A DNA stretch of 64,000 nucleotides from Maribacter algarum (ex Zhang et al. 2020) (lineage in GTDB: Bacteria > Bacteroidota > Bacteroidia > Flavobacteriales > Flavobacteriaceae): contig NZ_VATY01000003.1 in NCBI RefSeq assembly GCF_005885635.1, positions 538,507 through 602,506 of the forward strand, read 5' to 3'. A model generated the notes under the pieces. It made no database searches. It saw only the letters and a list, made by a program, of their open reading frames with translations, and was not told the origin of the DNA. Below are positions 51,544 to 60,965 of this stretch, piece by piece. Position numbers and translations under genes: made by a program. The number at the start of each line of letters is the position of its first letter. Positions within the stretch are counted from its first letter, which is position 1.

Positions 51544-53745
51544 ATGATTCCAAAAGTATTTAGAGAGGTCATAGACCTTGGTGACGGTAGGGAAATTTCT
51601 ATCGAAACCGGAAAATTAGCGAAACAGGCACATGGTTCTGTTGTTGTTCAATCAGGAAAATGTATGCTCTTGTGTACCGTAGTATCTAACTACGATCAGA
51701 AAGATGTTGATTTCCTTCCATTAACGGTAGACTACCGCGAAAAATTTGCCGCTGCTGGTCGTTATCCAGGGGGATTCTTCAAAAGAGAAGCGAGACCAAG
51801 TGATGGTGAAGTATTGACTATGCGTTTAGTGGATCGTGTATTACGTCCATTATTCCCAAAAGATTATCACTCTGAAACTCAGGTGATGATTCAATTGATG
51901 TCTCATGACCCAGACGTTATGCCAGACGCTATGGCCGGTTTGGCTGCATCTGCCGCGATTCAATTGTCCGATTTCCCATTTGAGTGTGCAATCTCCGAAG
52001 CAAGAGTAGGCCGCGTTAATGGTGAATTCATTATCAATCCAACCTTAGCACAGTTAGCAGAATCTGACATCGATATGATGATAGGTGCCTCCGCTGATTC
52101 TGTAATGATGGTTGAAGGTGAGATGGATGAAATTTCCGAGGAGGAAATGACAGAAGCCATCAAATTTGCTCATGAAGCAATTAAAGTACAGTGTGCTGCT
52201 CAATTGAGATTAGCTGAAGCTTTCGGAAAGAAAGATACACGCGAGTATCCAGAAGAAAGGTCAGACGAAGATTTAGCTAAGAAAGTACATGACATGGCAT
52301 ACGATAAAGTATATGCCATTGCAAAAGCAGGATCCGCAAAGCACGAAAGAAGTGCAGCGTTCTCTGAAATAAAAGAAGAAATCAAAGCTACTTTTTCTGA
52401 AGAAGAATTAGAAGACTATGGTGGATTGGTTTCCAAATATTATCGCGCTGCTGAAAAAGCTGCAATTCGTGATCTTACCTTAAATGAAGGTCAGCGTTTA
52501 GATGGTCGTAAGACCGACGAAATCAGACCAATATGGTGTGAGGTAGATTACCTACCATCTGTTCATGGCTCATCTATCTTTACACGTGGAGAAACTCAAG
52601 CCTTGGCAACCGTAACTTTAGGAACATCTAGAGATGCCAACCAAATAGACATGCCATCGCAAGAAGGTGAAGAGCGTTTCTATTTACATTATAATTTTCC
52701 TCCTTTCTGTACGGGTGAAGCAAGACCTATTCGTGGAACATCGCGTAGAGAGGTTGGTCACGGTAACTTAGCACAACGTGCACTTAAAGGAATGGTGCCT
52801 GAAGATTGTCCATACACGGTAAGAGTTGTATCTGAGGTATTGGAATCTAACGGTTCTTCTTCTATGGCTACGGTTTGTTCAGGAACTATGGCTCTTATGG
52901 ATGCCGGTGTTCAATTGAAAAAACCCGTTTCCGGTATTGCAATGGGATTAATTTCTGACGCTGATTCTGGAAAGTATGCTGTTCTTTCTGATATCTTAGG
53001 TGATGAAGATCACTTAGGTGATATGGACTTTAAAGTAACGGGTACCGCAGACGGTATTACAGCATGTCAAATGGACATCAAGGTAAAAGGATTGTCTTAC
53101 GAGATTCTTGTAAACGCCTTGAAGCAAGCCCGTGAAGGACGTTTGCATATCTTGGAAAAATTAACGGATACGATTGCCGCACCTAATGCAGATGTTAAGA
53201 GCTATGCTCCTAAGATGATAACGCGCCGCATTCCAAATGAATTCATTGGCGCCCTTATTGGACCTGGTGGAAAAGTGATTCAAGAACTTCAGAAAGAAAC
53301 TGGAACGACCATCGTTATTAATGAAGATCCTGTTACTGAAGAAGGAATTGTTGAAATTTTAGGAACGGACCAAGATGGAATCGATGCTGTCTTAGCAAAA
53401 GTCGATTCAATAATGTTCAAACCAGAAGTTGGTAGCGTTTACGAAGTAAAGGTTATCAAGATGTTGGATTTTGGTGCTGTAGTGGAATATCAAGATGCTC
53501 CTGGCAACGAAGTATTGTTACATGTATCTGAATTGGCTTGGGAACGCACAGAAAATGTTTCAGATGTGGTAAACATGGGAGATGTGTTTGATGTGAAGTA
53601 CTTTGGTTTAGACAAACGTACACGTAAGGAAAAAGTATCGCGCAAGGCGCTTTTGCCAAAACCTGAAGGTTATGTTGAAAGACCACCACGTAATAATGAC
53701 CGTAGAAACGATCGCAATAGAGATCGTAAACCTAGAAGAGATTAA
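51544..53745 (+). CDS. pnp: Polynucleotide phosphorylase
   Basis: Encodes 733 residues. PNPase degrades RNA from the 3' end using phosphate. Domain order is normal: two RNase PH domains ([20 protein letters not shown] near the start; [20 protein letters not shown] in the second core) with the alpha-helical linker between, then a KH domain ([20 protein letters not shown]) and an S1 domain ([17 protein letters not shown]...[13 protein letters not shown]). A basic, Arg/Asn/Asp-rich tail ([18 protein letters not shown]) ends the protein. A terminator follows. Confidence 0.98.
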   Translation: MIPKVFREVIDLGDGREISIETGKLAKQAHGSVVVQSGKCMLLCTVVSNYDQKDVDFLPLTVDYREKFAAAGRYPGGFFKREARPSDGEVLTMRLVDRVLRPLFPKDYHSETQVMIQLMSHDPDVMPDAMAGLAASAAIQLSDFPFECAISEARVGRVNGEFIINPTLAQLAESDIDMMIGASADSVMMVEGEMDEISEEEMTEAIKFAHEAIKVQCAAQLRLAEAFGKKDTREYPEERSDEDLAKKVHDMAYDKVYAIAKAGSAKHERSAAFSEIKEEIKATFSEEELEDYGGLVSKYYRAAEKAAIRDLTLNEGQRLDGRKTDEIRPIWCEVDYLPSVHGSSIFTRGETQALATVTLGTSRDANQIDMPSQEGEERFYLHYNFPPFCTGEARPIRGTSRREVGHGNLAQRALKGMVPEDCPYTVRVVSEVLESNGSSSMATVCSGTMALMDAGVQLKKPVSGIAMGLISDADSGKYAVLSDILGDEDHLGDMDFKVTGTADGITACQMDIKVKGLSYEILVNALKQAREGRLHILEKLTDTIAAPNADVKSYAPKMITRRIPNEFIGALIGPGGKVIQELQKETGTTIVINEDPVTEEGIVEILGTDQDGIDAVLAKVDSIMFKPEVGSVYEVKVIKMLDFGAVVEYQDAPGNEVLLHVSELAWERTENVSDVVNMGDVFDVKYFGLDKRTRKEKVSRKALLPKPEGYVERPPRNNDRRNDRNRDRKPRRD

Positions 53746-53769
53746 ACCCTTTTCTCAATTCAATATGGA

Positions 53770-53799
53770 AGCCTCAACTATTCAGTTGGGGCTTTTTTG
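53770..53799 (+). terminator. Rho-independent terminator after pnp
   Basis: A 10-bp stem (AGCCTCAACT / AGTTGGGGCT, with one G-U pair) with a four-base loop and a T-run, 24 bases after the pnp stop. Confidence 0.88.
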
Positions 53800-53906
53800 T
53801 ACCGTTTAACCGATAAATAAACTTTTTTTTACGGTTTTGTAACATTTTGAAGAATTGTACGTATAAGTATATGCAGTCTATTAAATTATGAATTTAATCC
53901 CCGAAA

Positions 53907-54770
53907 ATGAGACAGCTTAAGATTACAAAACAGGTCACTAATAGAGAGACCGCATCTTTGGACAAGTACTTGCAAGAAATCGGCAAGGTTGACTTGATTA
54001 CTGCAGATGAAGAAGTAGAATTGGCACAACGTATCAAGGCAGGCGACCAGATCGCTCTTGAAAAACTTACCAAAGCCAATCTTCGATTCGTAGTATCGGT
54101 TGCAAAGCAGTACCAAAACCAAGGCCTTACTCTGCCAGATTTAATCAATGAAGGAAACTTAGGATTGATTAAAGCGGCACAACGTTTTGATGAAACCCGT
54201 GGTTTCAAATTTATCTCTTACGCCGTATGGTGGATTCGCCAATCTATCTTACAGGCTTTAGCTGAACAATCGCGTATTGTTCGTTTACCATTGAACAAAA
54301 TTGGTTCAATCAACAAGATTAATAAAACTTTTGCCTTCTTAGAGCAAGCGCATGAACGTATGCCTTCGCCGGAAGAAATTGCAAAAGAATTAGATATGAC
54401 GGTTGAGGACGTAAAACAATCATTGAAAAATTCAGGTCGTCACGTATCGATGGATGCCCCATTGATTGCTGGTGAAGATTCTAACCTTTATGATGTACTT
54501 CGTAGTGGTGAATCTCCTAACCCTGATCGTGAATTATTGCACGAATCTTTACGTACTGAAATCGAACGGGCCTTAGAAACTTTAACGCCTAGAGAAGCAG
54601 ATGTTATTCGCCTATACTTTGGTTTGGCCGGACAGCATTCTATGACTTTAGAAGAAATTGGTGAAACTTTTGACCTTACAAGAGAAAGAGTTCGTCAAAT
54701 TAAAGAGAAGGCAATCCGCAGATTAAAGCATACTTCAAGAAGTAAAATCTTGAAAACTTATCTCGGATAG
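53907..54770 (+). CDS. rpoD: Primary RNA polymerase sigma factor (RpoD/SigA)
   Basis: Encodes 287 residues, the short Bacteroidota form of the housekeeping sigma factor without region 1.1. Visible regions are 1.2 ([16 protein letters not shown]), 2 ([56 protein letters not shown]), 3 and 4 ([35 protein letters not shown]). This sigma recognises the TTG / TAnnTTTG promoters noted throughout the window. The gene stands alone; a possible small RNA follows. Confidence 0.96.
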   Translation: MRQLKITKQVTNRETASLDKYLQEIGKVDLITADEEVELAQRIKAGDQIALEKLTKANLRFVVSVAKQYQNQGLTLPDLINEGNLGLIKAAQRFDETRGFKFISYAVWWIRQSILQALAEQSRIVRLPLNKIGSINKINKTFAFLEQAHERMPSPEEIAKELDMTVEDVKQSLKNSGRHVSMDAPLIAGEDSNLYDVLRSGESPNPDRELLHESLRTEIERALETLTPREADVIRLYFGLAGQHSMTLEEIGETFDLTRERVRQIKEKAIRRLKHTSRSKILKTYLG

Positions 54771-54820
54771 TACAGTATAGCATAGAATTTCTACGATTTA
54801 CCTGTTAAAATCTCCTTAAA

Positions 54821-54851
54821 TTGGAAATTTGGCATATAAATTGTAATTTTG
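54821..54851 (+). promoter_or_regulatory. Complete promoter downstream of rpoD
   Basis: TTG (54821-54823), 20 bases, then TAATTTTG (54844-54851). It fits the flavobacterial consensus in both elements and points to the terminator region at 54860-54926, where no real gene is present. Confidence 0.6.
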
Positions 54852-54880
54852 AAAGTAACAACAGTTTATCATGACTGTTC

Positions 54881-54902
54881 GTTTTTTGATTGATGAATAA
54901 AC
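54881..54902 (+). repeat. 22-bp dispersed repeat, copy 2
   Basis: Identical to 11632-11653. In both places it begins in the T-run of a terminator hairpin and continues with GATTGATGAATAAA. Confidence 0.7.
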
Positions 54903-54926
54903 TCCGGCTGATTACCGGAGTTTTTT
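54899..54926 (+). terminator. Rho-independent terminator in the rpoD-VF530 gap
   Basis: A 9-bp stem (AAACTCCGG / CCGGAGTTT) with a seven-base loop and a T-run. It ends transcripts from rpoD and from the candidate small RNA. Confidence 0.85.
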
Positions 54927-55021
54927 CATTTTATAGATTCAGTGAAAGCTGTAAAGAAAGTAGACAAATTTAAGGTACAAGTAGCAGTCTAAGATAGTAA
55001 TATTTATGTATTTTCATTTCC

Positions 55022-55249
55022 ATGGATAAAAAACAGGAACAACCCAATAATCCACTTCATGGAGTAAAGTTGGTTGACATCTTAGAATACCTTACACAAA
55101 ACTACACATGGGAAGACCTTGCCAGACAAGTAAATATAAATTGCTTTAAAAGTAATCCTTCCATTAAGTCTAGTTTGAAATTTCTTAGGAAAACTCCTTG
55201 GGCACGAGAAAAAGTAGAACATTTATACTTGCAATCCATCAAAAAATAA
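55022..55249 (+). CDS. VF530 family (DUF2132) DNA-binding protein
   Basis: Encodes 75 residues. The sequence [40 protein letters not shown] and [19 protein letters not shown] is the VF530 family, a small helical fold reported to resemble DNA-binding proteins. Its role is unclear. Its stop overlaps the start of trmL by one base (TAATG), so the two are coupled. Confidence 0.9.
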   Translation: MDKKQEQPNNPLHGVKLVDILEYLTQNYTWEDLARQVNINCFKSNPSIKSSLKFLRKTPWAREKVEHLYLQSIKK

Positions 55250-55701
55250 TGGCGTTTAATATTGTTCTTATAGAACCAGAAATTCCCAATAATACAGGTA
55301 ATATTGGCAGATTAGCATTGGCTACCGGCTCTAGATTACATCTAGTAAAACCCTTCGGATTTGAATTGAGCGATTCTAGACTTAGACGTGCCGGATTGGA
55401 CTATTGGAAACATATTTCCCTTTTTATCTACGAAAGTGTTGCCGAGTTTTACAAAATCCATAGCGAAAAAAAATTGGTCTATTTCTCAAGCCACGGAAAT
55501 CAGGACCATTGGTCAATTGACTTTGAAGATGATATGTTCTTGGTTTTCGGAAAAGAATCGGTTGGGCTATCCAACGAAATTATTCAAAGTAACCAAGACA
55601 AGCTTTACAATATACCTTTATATAGCGAACACATTCGCAGTTTGAACTTGGCAAATGCTGTTGGTATTGCAGTTTATGAAGGTTTAAAAAGTCTTCGATA
55701 A
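55249..55701 (+). CDS. trmL: tRNA (cytidine(34)-2'-O)-methyltransferase
   Basis: Encodes 150 residues from the ATG at 55249, the length of the minimal SPOUT enzyme; the open frame continues upstream but lies inside the VF530 gene. TrmL methylates the ribose of the wobble nucleotide of leucine tRNAs. Motifs are VLIEPEIPNNTGNIGRLALA, LHLVKPFGFELSDSRLRRAG, LDYW, FGKESVGLSNEII and RSLNLANAVGIAVYE. Confidence 0.95.
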   Translation: MAFNIVLIEPEIPNNTGNIGRLALATGSRLHLVKPFGFELSDSRLRRAGLDYWKHISLFIYESVAEFYKIHSEKKLVYFSSHGNQDHWSIDFEDDMFLVFGKESVGLSNEIIQSNQDKLYNIPLYSEHIRSLNLANAVGIAVYEGLKSLR

Positions 55702-55796
55702 ATCACTTCTTCAACAATCCGTATCAATTTTGACCACCCTGTTTTTGCTACCCTAGTTTTCACTATTTTTATAGGAAACCTCTCATTCCTAGCATC

Positions 55797-58445
55797 ATGA
55801 ATAAAATTCTCGCCGTACTACTAGCTTTAAACTGTGTTTTACTTTCCTGTAAAAATGATACAACCGAAACAGCATCCGAAGAGCAAAACAAAGAAATCGC
55901 GTTTAACCTCCCAGAAGGTTTTATTTTAGAAGACCTCTACCAACCAAGCGCGAACGAACAAGGTTCATGGGTAGCTTTGGCTCAGGGCCCAAATGATATC
56001 ATATATGCTTGCGACCAATACGGAAAAATTTATTATTTCAATCCTCCTGCAATCGGTCAGAAATTAAAACTGGAAAATGTGAATGCCCTTGACTTGGAAA
56101 TTGGGGAAGCGCATGGTATGCTATGGGCTTTTAATAGTCTATATGTTGCCGTAAATAAAAGATGGAAGGACGATGTGCCAGATGAAGAAGAAAACGGTAG
56201 TGGCATTTACCGAATAACCGATAACAATCATGATGGTAGATTAGACAAGGTGGAAATGCTTCTTAAACTTGATGGTGCCGGCGAACATGGCCCGCATAGT
56301 TTTGTACTTTCACCAGACGGAAAAGAAATTTATTTCATCGCAGGAAATCACACTTTAGTTCCCAATGTAGTAAAAGAAAACAGCCGACTACCAACCAACT
56401 GGGGGGAAGACAATTTATTTAAACCCTATTTAGATGCACGTGGACATGCCAACGACATAAAAGCACCAGGGGGATGGATCTGCAAGTTTAATCCCGAGGG
56501 AACCGATTGGGAATTAATCTCTGCTGGGTACCGAAATCCATTTGATATAGCTTTCAATGAAGATGGAGAACTTTTCGCTTATGACGCCGATATGGAATGG
56601 GATATCGGAATGCCCTGGTACCGCCCTACAAGAATCTGTCATGTAACAAGTGGTAGTGAATATGGTTGGCGTACGGGTTCAGGAAAATGGCCGGCCTATT
56701 ATCCAGATGCCTTACCCGCAGTGCACAATCTCGAACAAGGTTCGCCTACGGCGGTCCTTTCAGGCGCTGAATTGGATTTCCCAGGAACTTATAAAAACGG
56801 AATCTTCGTAATGGATTGGAGTTTCGGAACCCTATATTTTGCCGACTTAAAACCAAAGGGAAGTAGTTATACAGCAGAACGCAAAGAATTTCTTTCGGGT
56901 ACTCCCCTGCCCCTTACCGATATGATTGCCGGTGCTGATGGTAATCTATATTTTGCCTCGGGAGGACGAAGAATCGACTCACATTTATTCCGACTTCGGT
57001 ATACAGGTTCTGATTCCAAAGAACGTGAAGCCATTGTTGATACAAAGACCGGGGAACTAAGGAAATTGCGTAGGAGTCTTGAAAAGTATCATTCAGGAAA
57101 ATCAAAATCATCTGAACTTATTCAACTAGCTTGGGCAAATCTAAATCACGAAGATCGTTATATTCGCTATGCAGCAAGAATCGCTTTAGAAAAAGATTAT
57201 TCTACCTATTGGGTACACAGATTTTTTGCAGAAAAAGATCCCATTAAGATTATTGAATCTAGCATAGTTATGTCAAAGAGGATTGAGAAAAAGGAACAGC
57301 AGGGTGTTATCAAAAAACTCAATAGTATAAATCTATCAAAACTACAATTTGAACAACAAGTTGCTTTATTACGTGCGTATCAGCTTAATTTTATTCGAAT
57401 GGGCAAACCTGAATTCAATACCGAAAATACCGTACAGGCTCTGAAATCTCACTTTCCCAACGACAGCGACGAGGTAAATCGTGAATTAGGACAACTATTA
57501 TTATACCTGGATGCTGACGGAATTACAGAAGAATTAGTAGCCCTACTCGACAAACATACCAAAGAAGGTACAACGCTTTCCAAAGACTTCCTTTCCGAGG
57601 AAATCACGGAACGTAGCGAACAATATGGGCCGTTGATTCGCGAAATTCTAGACAAAATGCCGCCAAGTGAAGCCATTTACTACGGAGTCCTTTTGAGCCA
57701 TGCGGATAAGGGTTGGACTAAGGAAGCTCGTGAAAAATATTTTAATTGGTTTTACGATGTACTAAATTCAAAAGGCGGATTGAGTTTTAAACCAGGTATG
57801 GAAAATATTCGTTTGGCGGCTATGAAGAATGTTCCTGACGATCAGAAAGAATATTTTCAAGAAATGTCAGGAGTTTATTCTCCTTCAACGGCAATTGCCG
57901 AGTTACCTCAGCCTATTGGTCCAGGAAATGAATATGGTGGGAGAGAAATTGGGCAATTGGTTTGGGGCGATGAATTGGCAGATTACCAAGTCGATTACAA
58001 AAAAGGAAAACGTGCTTTTCAAGCAGGAATGTGCGTGCTATGTCATAGAATTCGAGGCGAAGGAGCTGGTGTTGGTCCAGATTTGACCCAAGCGCATACC
58101 AAATTTAATAATTATGAAATGCTCTTTGCCACGTATAGTCCCAATGATGAAATCTCCGATCAGTATGCCAATACTTTGTTTCATTTAAAAGATGGCAAAA
58201 AAATATCAGGACGTATCAAATCGGAGAATGATGGTACAGTTATAGTAATGCCCAATCCATTTAATGAAAGTTATACGGTAGATGTTGCCAAAGAGAATAT
58301 TTCCAAAAGGGAACCTTCTCCGCTTTCACCCATGCCATCAGGTCTCCTAAACCGTTTAAACCCGAAAGAGATAAAGGACCTTTTCGCATATTTACAGGCA
58401 GGTGGTGATGAAAGTCATGAAGTCTATTCCGAAAAAATCCAATAA
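55797..58445 (+). CDS. Putative haem-binding dehydrogenase-like lipoprotein (beta-propeller, HEAT-like, c-type haem domain)
   Basis: Encodes 882 residues. A lipobox (CVLLSC) marks it as a lipoprotein. The first ~410 residues are a PQQ/glucose-dehydrogenase-like six-bladed propeller (LPEGFILEDLYQP, GPHSFVLSPDGKEIYFIAGN, AGYRNPFDIAFNEDGELFAY, LPLTDMIAGADGNLYFASGG). A helical region of HEAT-like character follows (to about 650). At 746-750 there is a single CxxCH site (CVLCH) within a PVC-type haem-binding domain, with GEGAGVGPDLTQ and an SGRIKSENDGTVIVM stretch. Such proteins are thought to oxidise sugars or related substrates in the periplasm; the substrate here is unknown. The next gene overlaps its stop by one base. 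Confidence 0.85.
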   Translation: MNKILAVLLALNCVLLSCKNDTTETASEEQNKEIAFNLPEGFILEDLYQPSANEQGSWVALAQGPNDIIYACDQYGKIYYFNPPAIGQKLKLENVNALDLEIGEAHGMLWAFNSLYVAVNKRWKDDVPDEEENGSGIYRITDNNHDGRLDKVEMLLKLDGAGEHGPHSFVLSPDGKEIYFIAGNHTLVPNVVKENSRLPTNWGEDNLFKPYLDARGHANDIKAPGGWICKFNPEGTDWELISAGYRNPFDIAFNEDGELFAYDADMEWDIGMPWYRPTRICHVTSGSEYGWRTGSGKWPAYYPDALPAVHNLEQGSPTAVLSGAELDFPGTYKNGIFVMDWSFGTLYFADLKPKGSSYTAERKEFLSGTPLPLTDMIAGADGNLYFASGGRRIDSHLFRLRYTGSDSKEREAIVDTKTGELRKLRRSLEKYHSGKSKSSELIQLAWANLNHEDRYIRYAARIALEKDYSTYWVHRFFAEKDPIKIIESSIVMSKRIEKKEQQGVIKKLNSINLSKLQFEQQVALLRAYQLNFIRMGKPEFNTENTVQALKSHFPNDSDEVNRELGQLLLYLDADGITEELVALLDKHTKEGTTLSKDFLSEEITERSEQYGPLIREILDKMPPSEAIYYGVLLSHADKGWTKEAREKYFNWFYDVLNSKGGLSFKPGMENIRLAAMKNVPDDQKEYFQEMSGVYSPSTAIAELPQPIGPGNEYGGREIGQLVWGDELADYQVDYKKGKRAFQAGMCVLCHRIRGEGAGVGPDLTQAHTKFNNYEMLFATYSPNDEISDQYANTLFHLKDGKKISGRIKSENDGTVIVMPNPFNESYTVDVAKENISKREPSPLSPMPSGLLNRLNPKEIKDLFAYLQAGGDESHEVYSEKIQ

Positions 58446-59104
58446 TGAATAACCATCAACCACCTAGTTTATGGTCGGGCCAGCTTCTACATTTTGCTGT
58501 CCTGATATTACTTTTGCCATTGACCTGGTTCTTGTGGGTGAAAATAGGCCAGCCGTTTCCTGTTCTATTTTGGTTATCTATAGGTGTTCCTATTGCACAT
58601 CAAGTTTTTGTATGGATTGGCTGGAGGATAGAACTAAAATCAAAGGCAGTTAGCAACTCCATCGGATTTACAAACTATTTAATCATCTTCTTTGTATTGC
58701 TGGTAGCGAGACCAATTCTTGTGCTACTTTTGGCATGGGCCGATGGCGAAAGTTTAGGACTAGGTCTAGTCCCTCGAATAATAGTTGCTATAGCACTTCT
58801 TGTACCCGCTATTTACGCGATGTATAGTGTCAATAAATATTTCGGTTTTATTAGGGCCGCTGGTGGAGACCACTTCGATTTGAATTATCGAAACATGCCA
58901 TTAGTCAAAAAATGTATGTTCAAATATTCTGGAAATAGTATGTACGTTTTTGGATTTTTAATGTTCTGGGGAATTGCAATTGCTTTTAACTCTTCGGCTG
59001 CTTTATTGGCGAGTGGCTTTTGCCATGTGTATATTTGGGTACATTACTTTGCCACCGAAAAACCAGATATGGACTATTTATATGGTGGCCATCAATTACT
59101 ATAA
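58445..59104 (+). CDS. Integral membrane methyltransferase-like protein (PEMT/ICMT type)
   Basis: Encodes 219 residues with about five to six membrane spans. The C-terminal region (NMPLVKKCMFKYSGNSMYVF, then IWVHYFATEKPDMDYLYGG) fits the PEMT/isoprenylcysteine methyltransferase superfamily, where RYxRHPxY and the final E-x-D pattern bind SAM; here the equivalent is FKYSGNSMY and TEKPDMD. The substrate, likely a phospholipid or a membrane-bound thiol compound, is unknown. It begins on the last base of the stop of the haem protein gene, and a soluble methyltransferase follows after 24 bases. Confidence 0.7.
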   Translation: MNNHQPPSLWSGQLLHFAVLILLLPLTWFLWVKIGQPFPVLFWLSIGVPIAHQVFVWIGWRIELKSKAVSNSIGFTNYLIIFFVLLVARPILVLLLAWADGESLGLGLVPRIIVAIALLVPAIYAMYSVNKYFGFIRAAGGDHFDLNYRNMPLVKKCMFKYSGNSMYVFGFLMFWGIAIAFNSSAALLASGFCHVYIWVHYFATEKPDMDYLYGGHQLL

Positions 59105-59128
59105 AAGACATTTAACTAAATACAGGTT

Positions 59129-59941
59129 TTGACAGAAGAAAAAGCATACATTTTAGGAGCGGATGAAGAAGAACTTTTCAGATTAGGGGTGCAACACCAA
59201 GTCTGGGCGGAAGAAGCACAGCGTGGATGGCGTCTGGCAAATTTTAGTGCAGGACAAACATTTCTTGATTTAGGTTGCGGACCAGGATATTGCACCAAAG
59301 AACTTTCGTTTCTAGCAGGTGAGAAAGGTAAGGTAATCGCAATCGATAAATCAGAGAAGTACATCAAATTCTTAGATTCCATTGCCCAACAATACAATCT
59401 CAATATTGAAACAATTCATGGTGATTTCGGCGAAATGAAATTGCAACCGAATAGCTTAGATGCCATGTATTGTAGGTGGGCCTTGGCATGGATTCCAAAC
59501 CCAAAGGAAATACTTAAAAAAGTTTCTACGGCATTGAAACCTGGCGGTAGAATGGTTATTCAAGAATACTATGATTGGGGGTTGCTGCAAACTGAACCCA
59601 GAAAAGAAGCGCTAGCCAAAGCTATTTGTATGGCTTTAAAAAGTTTTAAAGATTCAGATAATGAAATTGATATAGGAAGACATTTGCCAACTATACTTCC
59701 TGAAATTGGCATGAAAGTAATTGGCCTTAGACCCATGGCAAAAATAGCCACTCCAAAAAACGGTGTCTGGCAATGGCCAAAAACCTTTTTTCAAAGCTAT
59801 TTTCCGCGACTCATTCCCCAAAAATATCTTACTCCAGAAGAAGTTAATGAAGCACTTCTTGATTTGGAAGAATTAGAAAAAATTGATGGAGCAACCATAT
59901 GCCCCTGTTTGATGGTGGAAGTTATTGCGGAAAAAATATAA
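59129..59941 (+). CDS. Class I SAM-dependent methyltransferase, TTG start
   Basis: Encodes 270 residues beginning at a TTG; no upstream or nearby in-frame ATG fits. The SAM motif FLDLGCGPGYCTKELSFLA is followed by GKVIAIDKSEKYIKFL, HGDFGEMKLQPNSLDAMYCR and ALKPGGRMVIQEYYDW. The C-terminal part (residues 150-270) is helical and may form the substrate pocket. Substrate unknown. Lying in the same operon as the PEMT-like gene, it may act on a related lipid or quinone. Confidence 0.85.
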   Translation: MTEEKAYILGADEEELFRLGVQHQVWAEEAQRGWRLANFSAGQTFLDLGCGPGYCTKELSFLAGEKGKVIAIDKSEKYIKFLDSIAQQYNLNIETIHGDFGEMKLQPNSLDAMYCRWALAWIPNPKEILKKVSTALKPGGRMVIQEYYDWGLLQTEPRKEALAKAICMALKSFKDSDNEIDIGRHLPTILPEIGMKVIGLRPMAKIATPKNGVWQWPKTFFQSYFPRLIPQKYLTPEEVNEALLDLEELEKIDGATICPCLMVEVIAEKI

Positions 59942-59952
59942 TCAAAACTCAC

Positions 59953-60828
59953 ATGAAAAAGCTCGGAATAGTTCTACTAGTATTGCTCGTTCACTCTAGC
60001 TGTCGGGAAGCAAAAAAAGAGGAGGTCACTTCCGCCGAACCTCAGATAGATTTTATAACGCCTTTGGGCAAAGAAATCATCTTGCCAGAACCTTACGAAA
60101 AATCATTGGGTCAATACACTATAGCCAAAGAGGATTATGAGACAAATCCCGATGATGTAGATAAGATAATCTGGTATGGTAGAAGAACGGCATATTTAGG
60201 AAAGTACGAAGATGCCATAGCCATATACACTAAGGGAATCAAGAAGTTTCCCAAGGATGCAAAGTTATATCGACATCGTGGTCACCGTTATATCTCCCTG
60301 CGAAAATTTGATAAGGCCATCGCCGATTTAGAAAAAGCAGGTCAACTAATCGAAGGGACTGAAAATGAAATCGAACCTGACGGAATGCCCAATGCAATGA
60401 ATATTCCTGTAAGCACTCTACACGGCAATATTTGGTATCACTTGGGATTAGCCTATTACCTGACACATGATTACGAAAAAGCATTTGAAGCTTATACTAA
60501 ATGTAGAGCTTCAGGAAAACTTCCTGATAATATCGTTTCAAGTACGCACTGGCTTTATATGATACAACAACGCCTCGGAGATTCAATATTGGCTACTAAA
60601 ATGCTGGAACCAATTGAAGTTAAAATGGATGTCATTGAAAATCAAAGCTATCATGAACTCTGTAAACTATATAAAGGCCTGATTCCTGTGGATACCCTTT
60701 TACAGACGAAAACGGGAAGTCCTTCCAACGATGCCATACTTTATGGAATTGCCAATTGGTATTTCTATAATGATGATAAGGAAAAAGCAAAGGAAATGAT
60801 GAGCAGTTTAGTTGAGAGCAAGTCTTAG
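59953..60828 (+). CDS. TPR lipoprotein
   Basis: Encodes 291 residues from the ATG at 59953, which gives a lipoprotein signal (KLGIVLLVLLVHSSC). The frame is open further upstream but inside the preceding gene. TPR units are visible: WYGRRTAYLGKYEDAIAIYT, LYRHRGHRYISLRKFDKAIA and WYHLGLAYYLTHDYEKAFEA. It probably scaffolds other envelope proteins; partners unknown. It ends the likely operon of the haem protein, 11 bases after the methyltransferase. Confidence 0.85.
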   Translation: MKKLGIVLLVLLVHSSCREAKKEEVTSAEPQIDFITPLGKEIILPEPYEKSLGQYTIAKEDYETNPDDVDKIIWYGRRTAYLGKYEDAIAIYTKGIKKFPKDAKLYRHRGHRYISLRKFDKAIADLEKAGQLIEGTENEIEPDGMPNAMNIPVSTLHGNIWYHLGLAYYLTHDYEKAFEAYTKCRASGKLPDNIVSSTHWLYMIQQRLGDSILATKMLEPIEVKMDVIENQSYHELCKLYKGLIPVDTLLQTKTGSPSNDAILYGIANWYFYNDDKEKAKEMMSSLVESKS

Positions 60829-60932
60829 AATTCCTTCGGCTACATCGCAGCTGAAGGCGATATCATTGAATACTTTAAGGAATAAACTTAAATCTATTGA
60901 TTTCAGGTATATTCCATAGCCATCCAATTACG

Positions 60933-60940
60933 TACTTTTG
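60933..60940 (+). promoter_or_regulatory. Probable -7 box of rpe
   Basis: TACTTTTG lies 25 bases before the ATG at 60966; the -33 element is not recognisable. Confidence 0.45.
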
Positions 60941-60965
60941 TATTGAATTCTGAAGATTCTATATA

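Larger units (their letters stand above)
54857..54926 (+). ncRNA. Candidate small RNA or leader RNA after rpoD
   Basis: A complete promoter would start a transcript near 54857. Two hairpins with T-runs follow: AACAGT / ACTGTT then a T-run (about 54860-54887), and AAACTCCGG / CCGGAGTTT then a T-run (54899-54926). The RNA would be about 30 or 70 bases. The only frame inside is nine codons. Homology to a known RNA family was not recognised. It may also be a leader for the downstream VF530 gene. Inference from sequence signals only. Confidence 0.4.

Noticed and set aside
54892-54972. A 26-codon frame beginning at the ATG in the rpoD-VF530 gap
   Set aside because: It runs through a terminator hairpin and has no conserved features; treated as chance.
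60829-60965. Weak hairpin after the TPR lipoprotein as terminator
   Set aside because: The stem near 60835-60857 has mismatches and no T-run follows.
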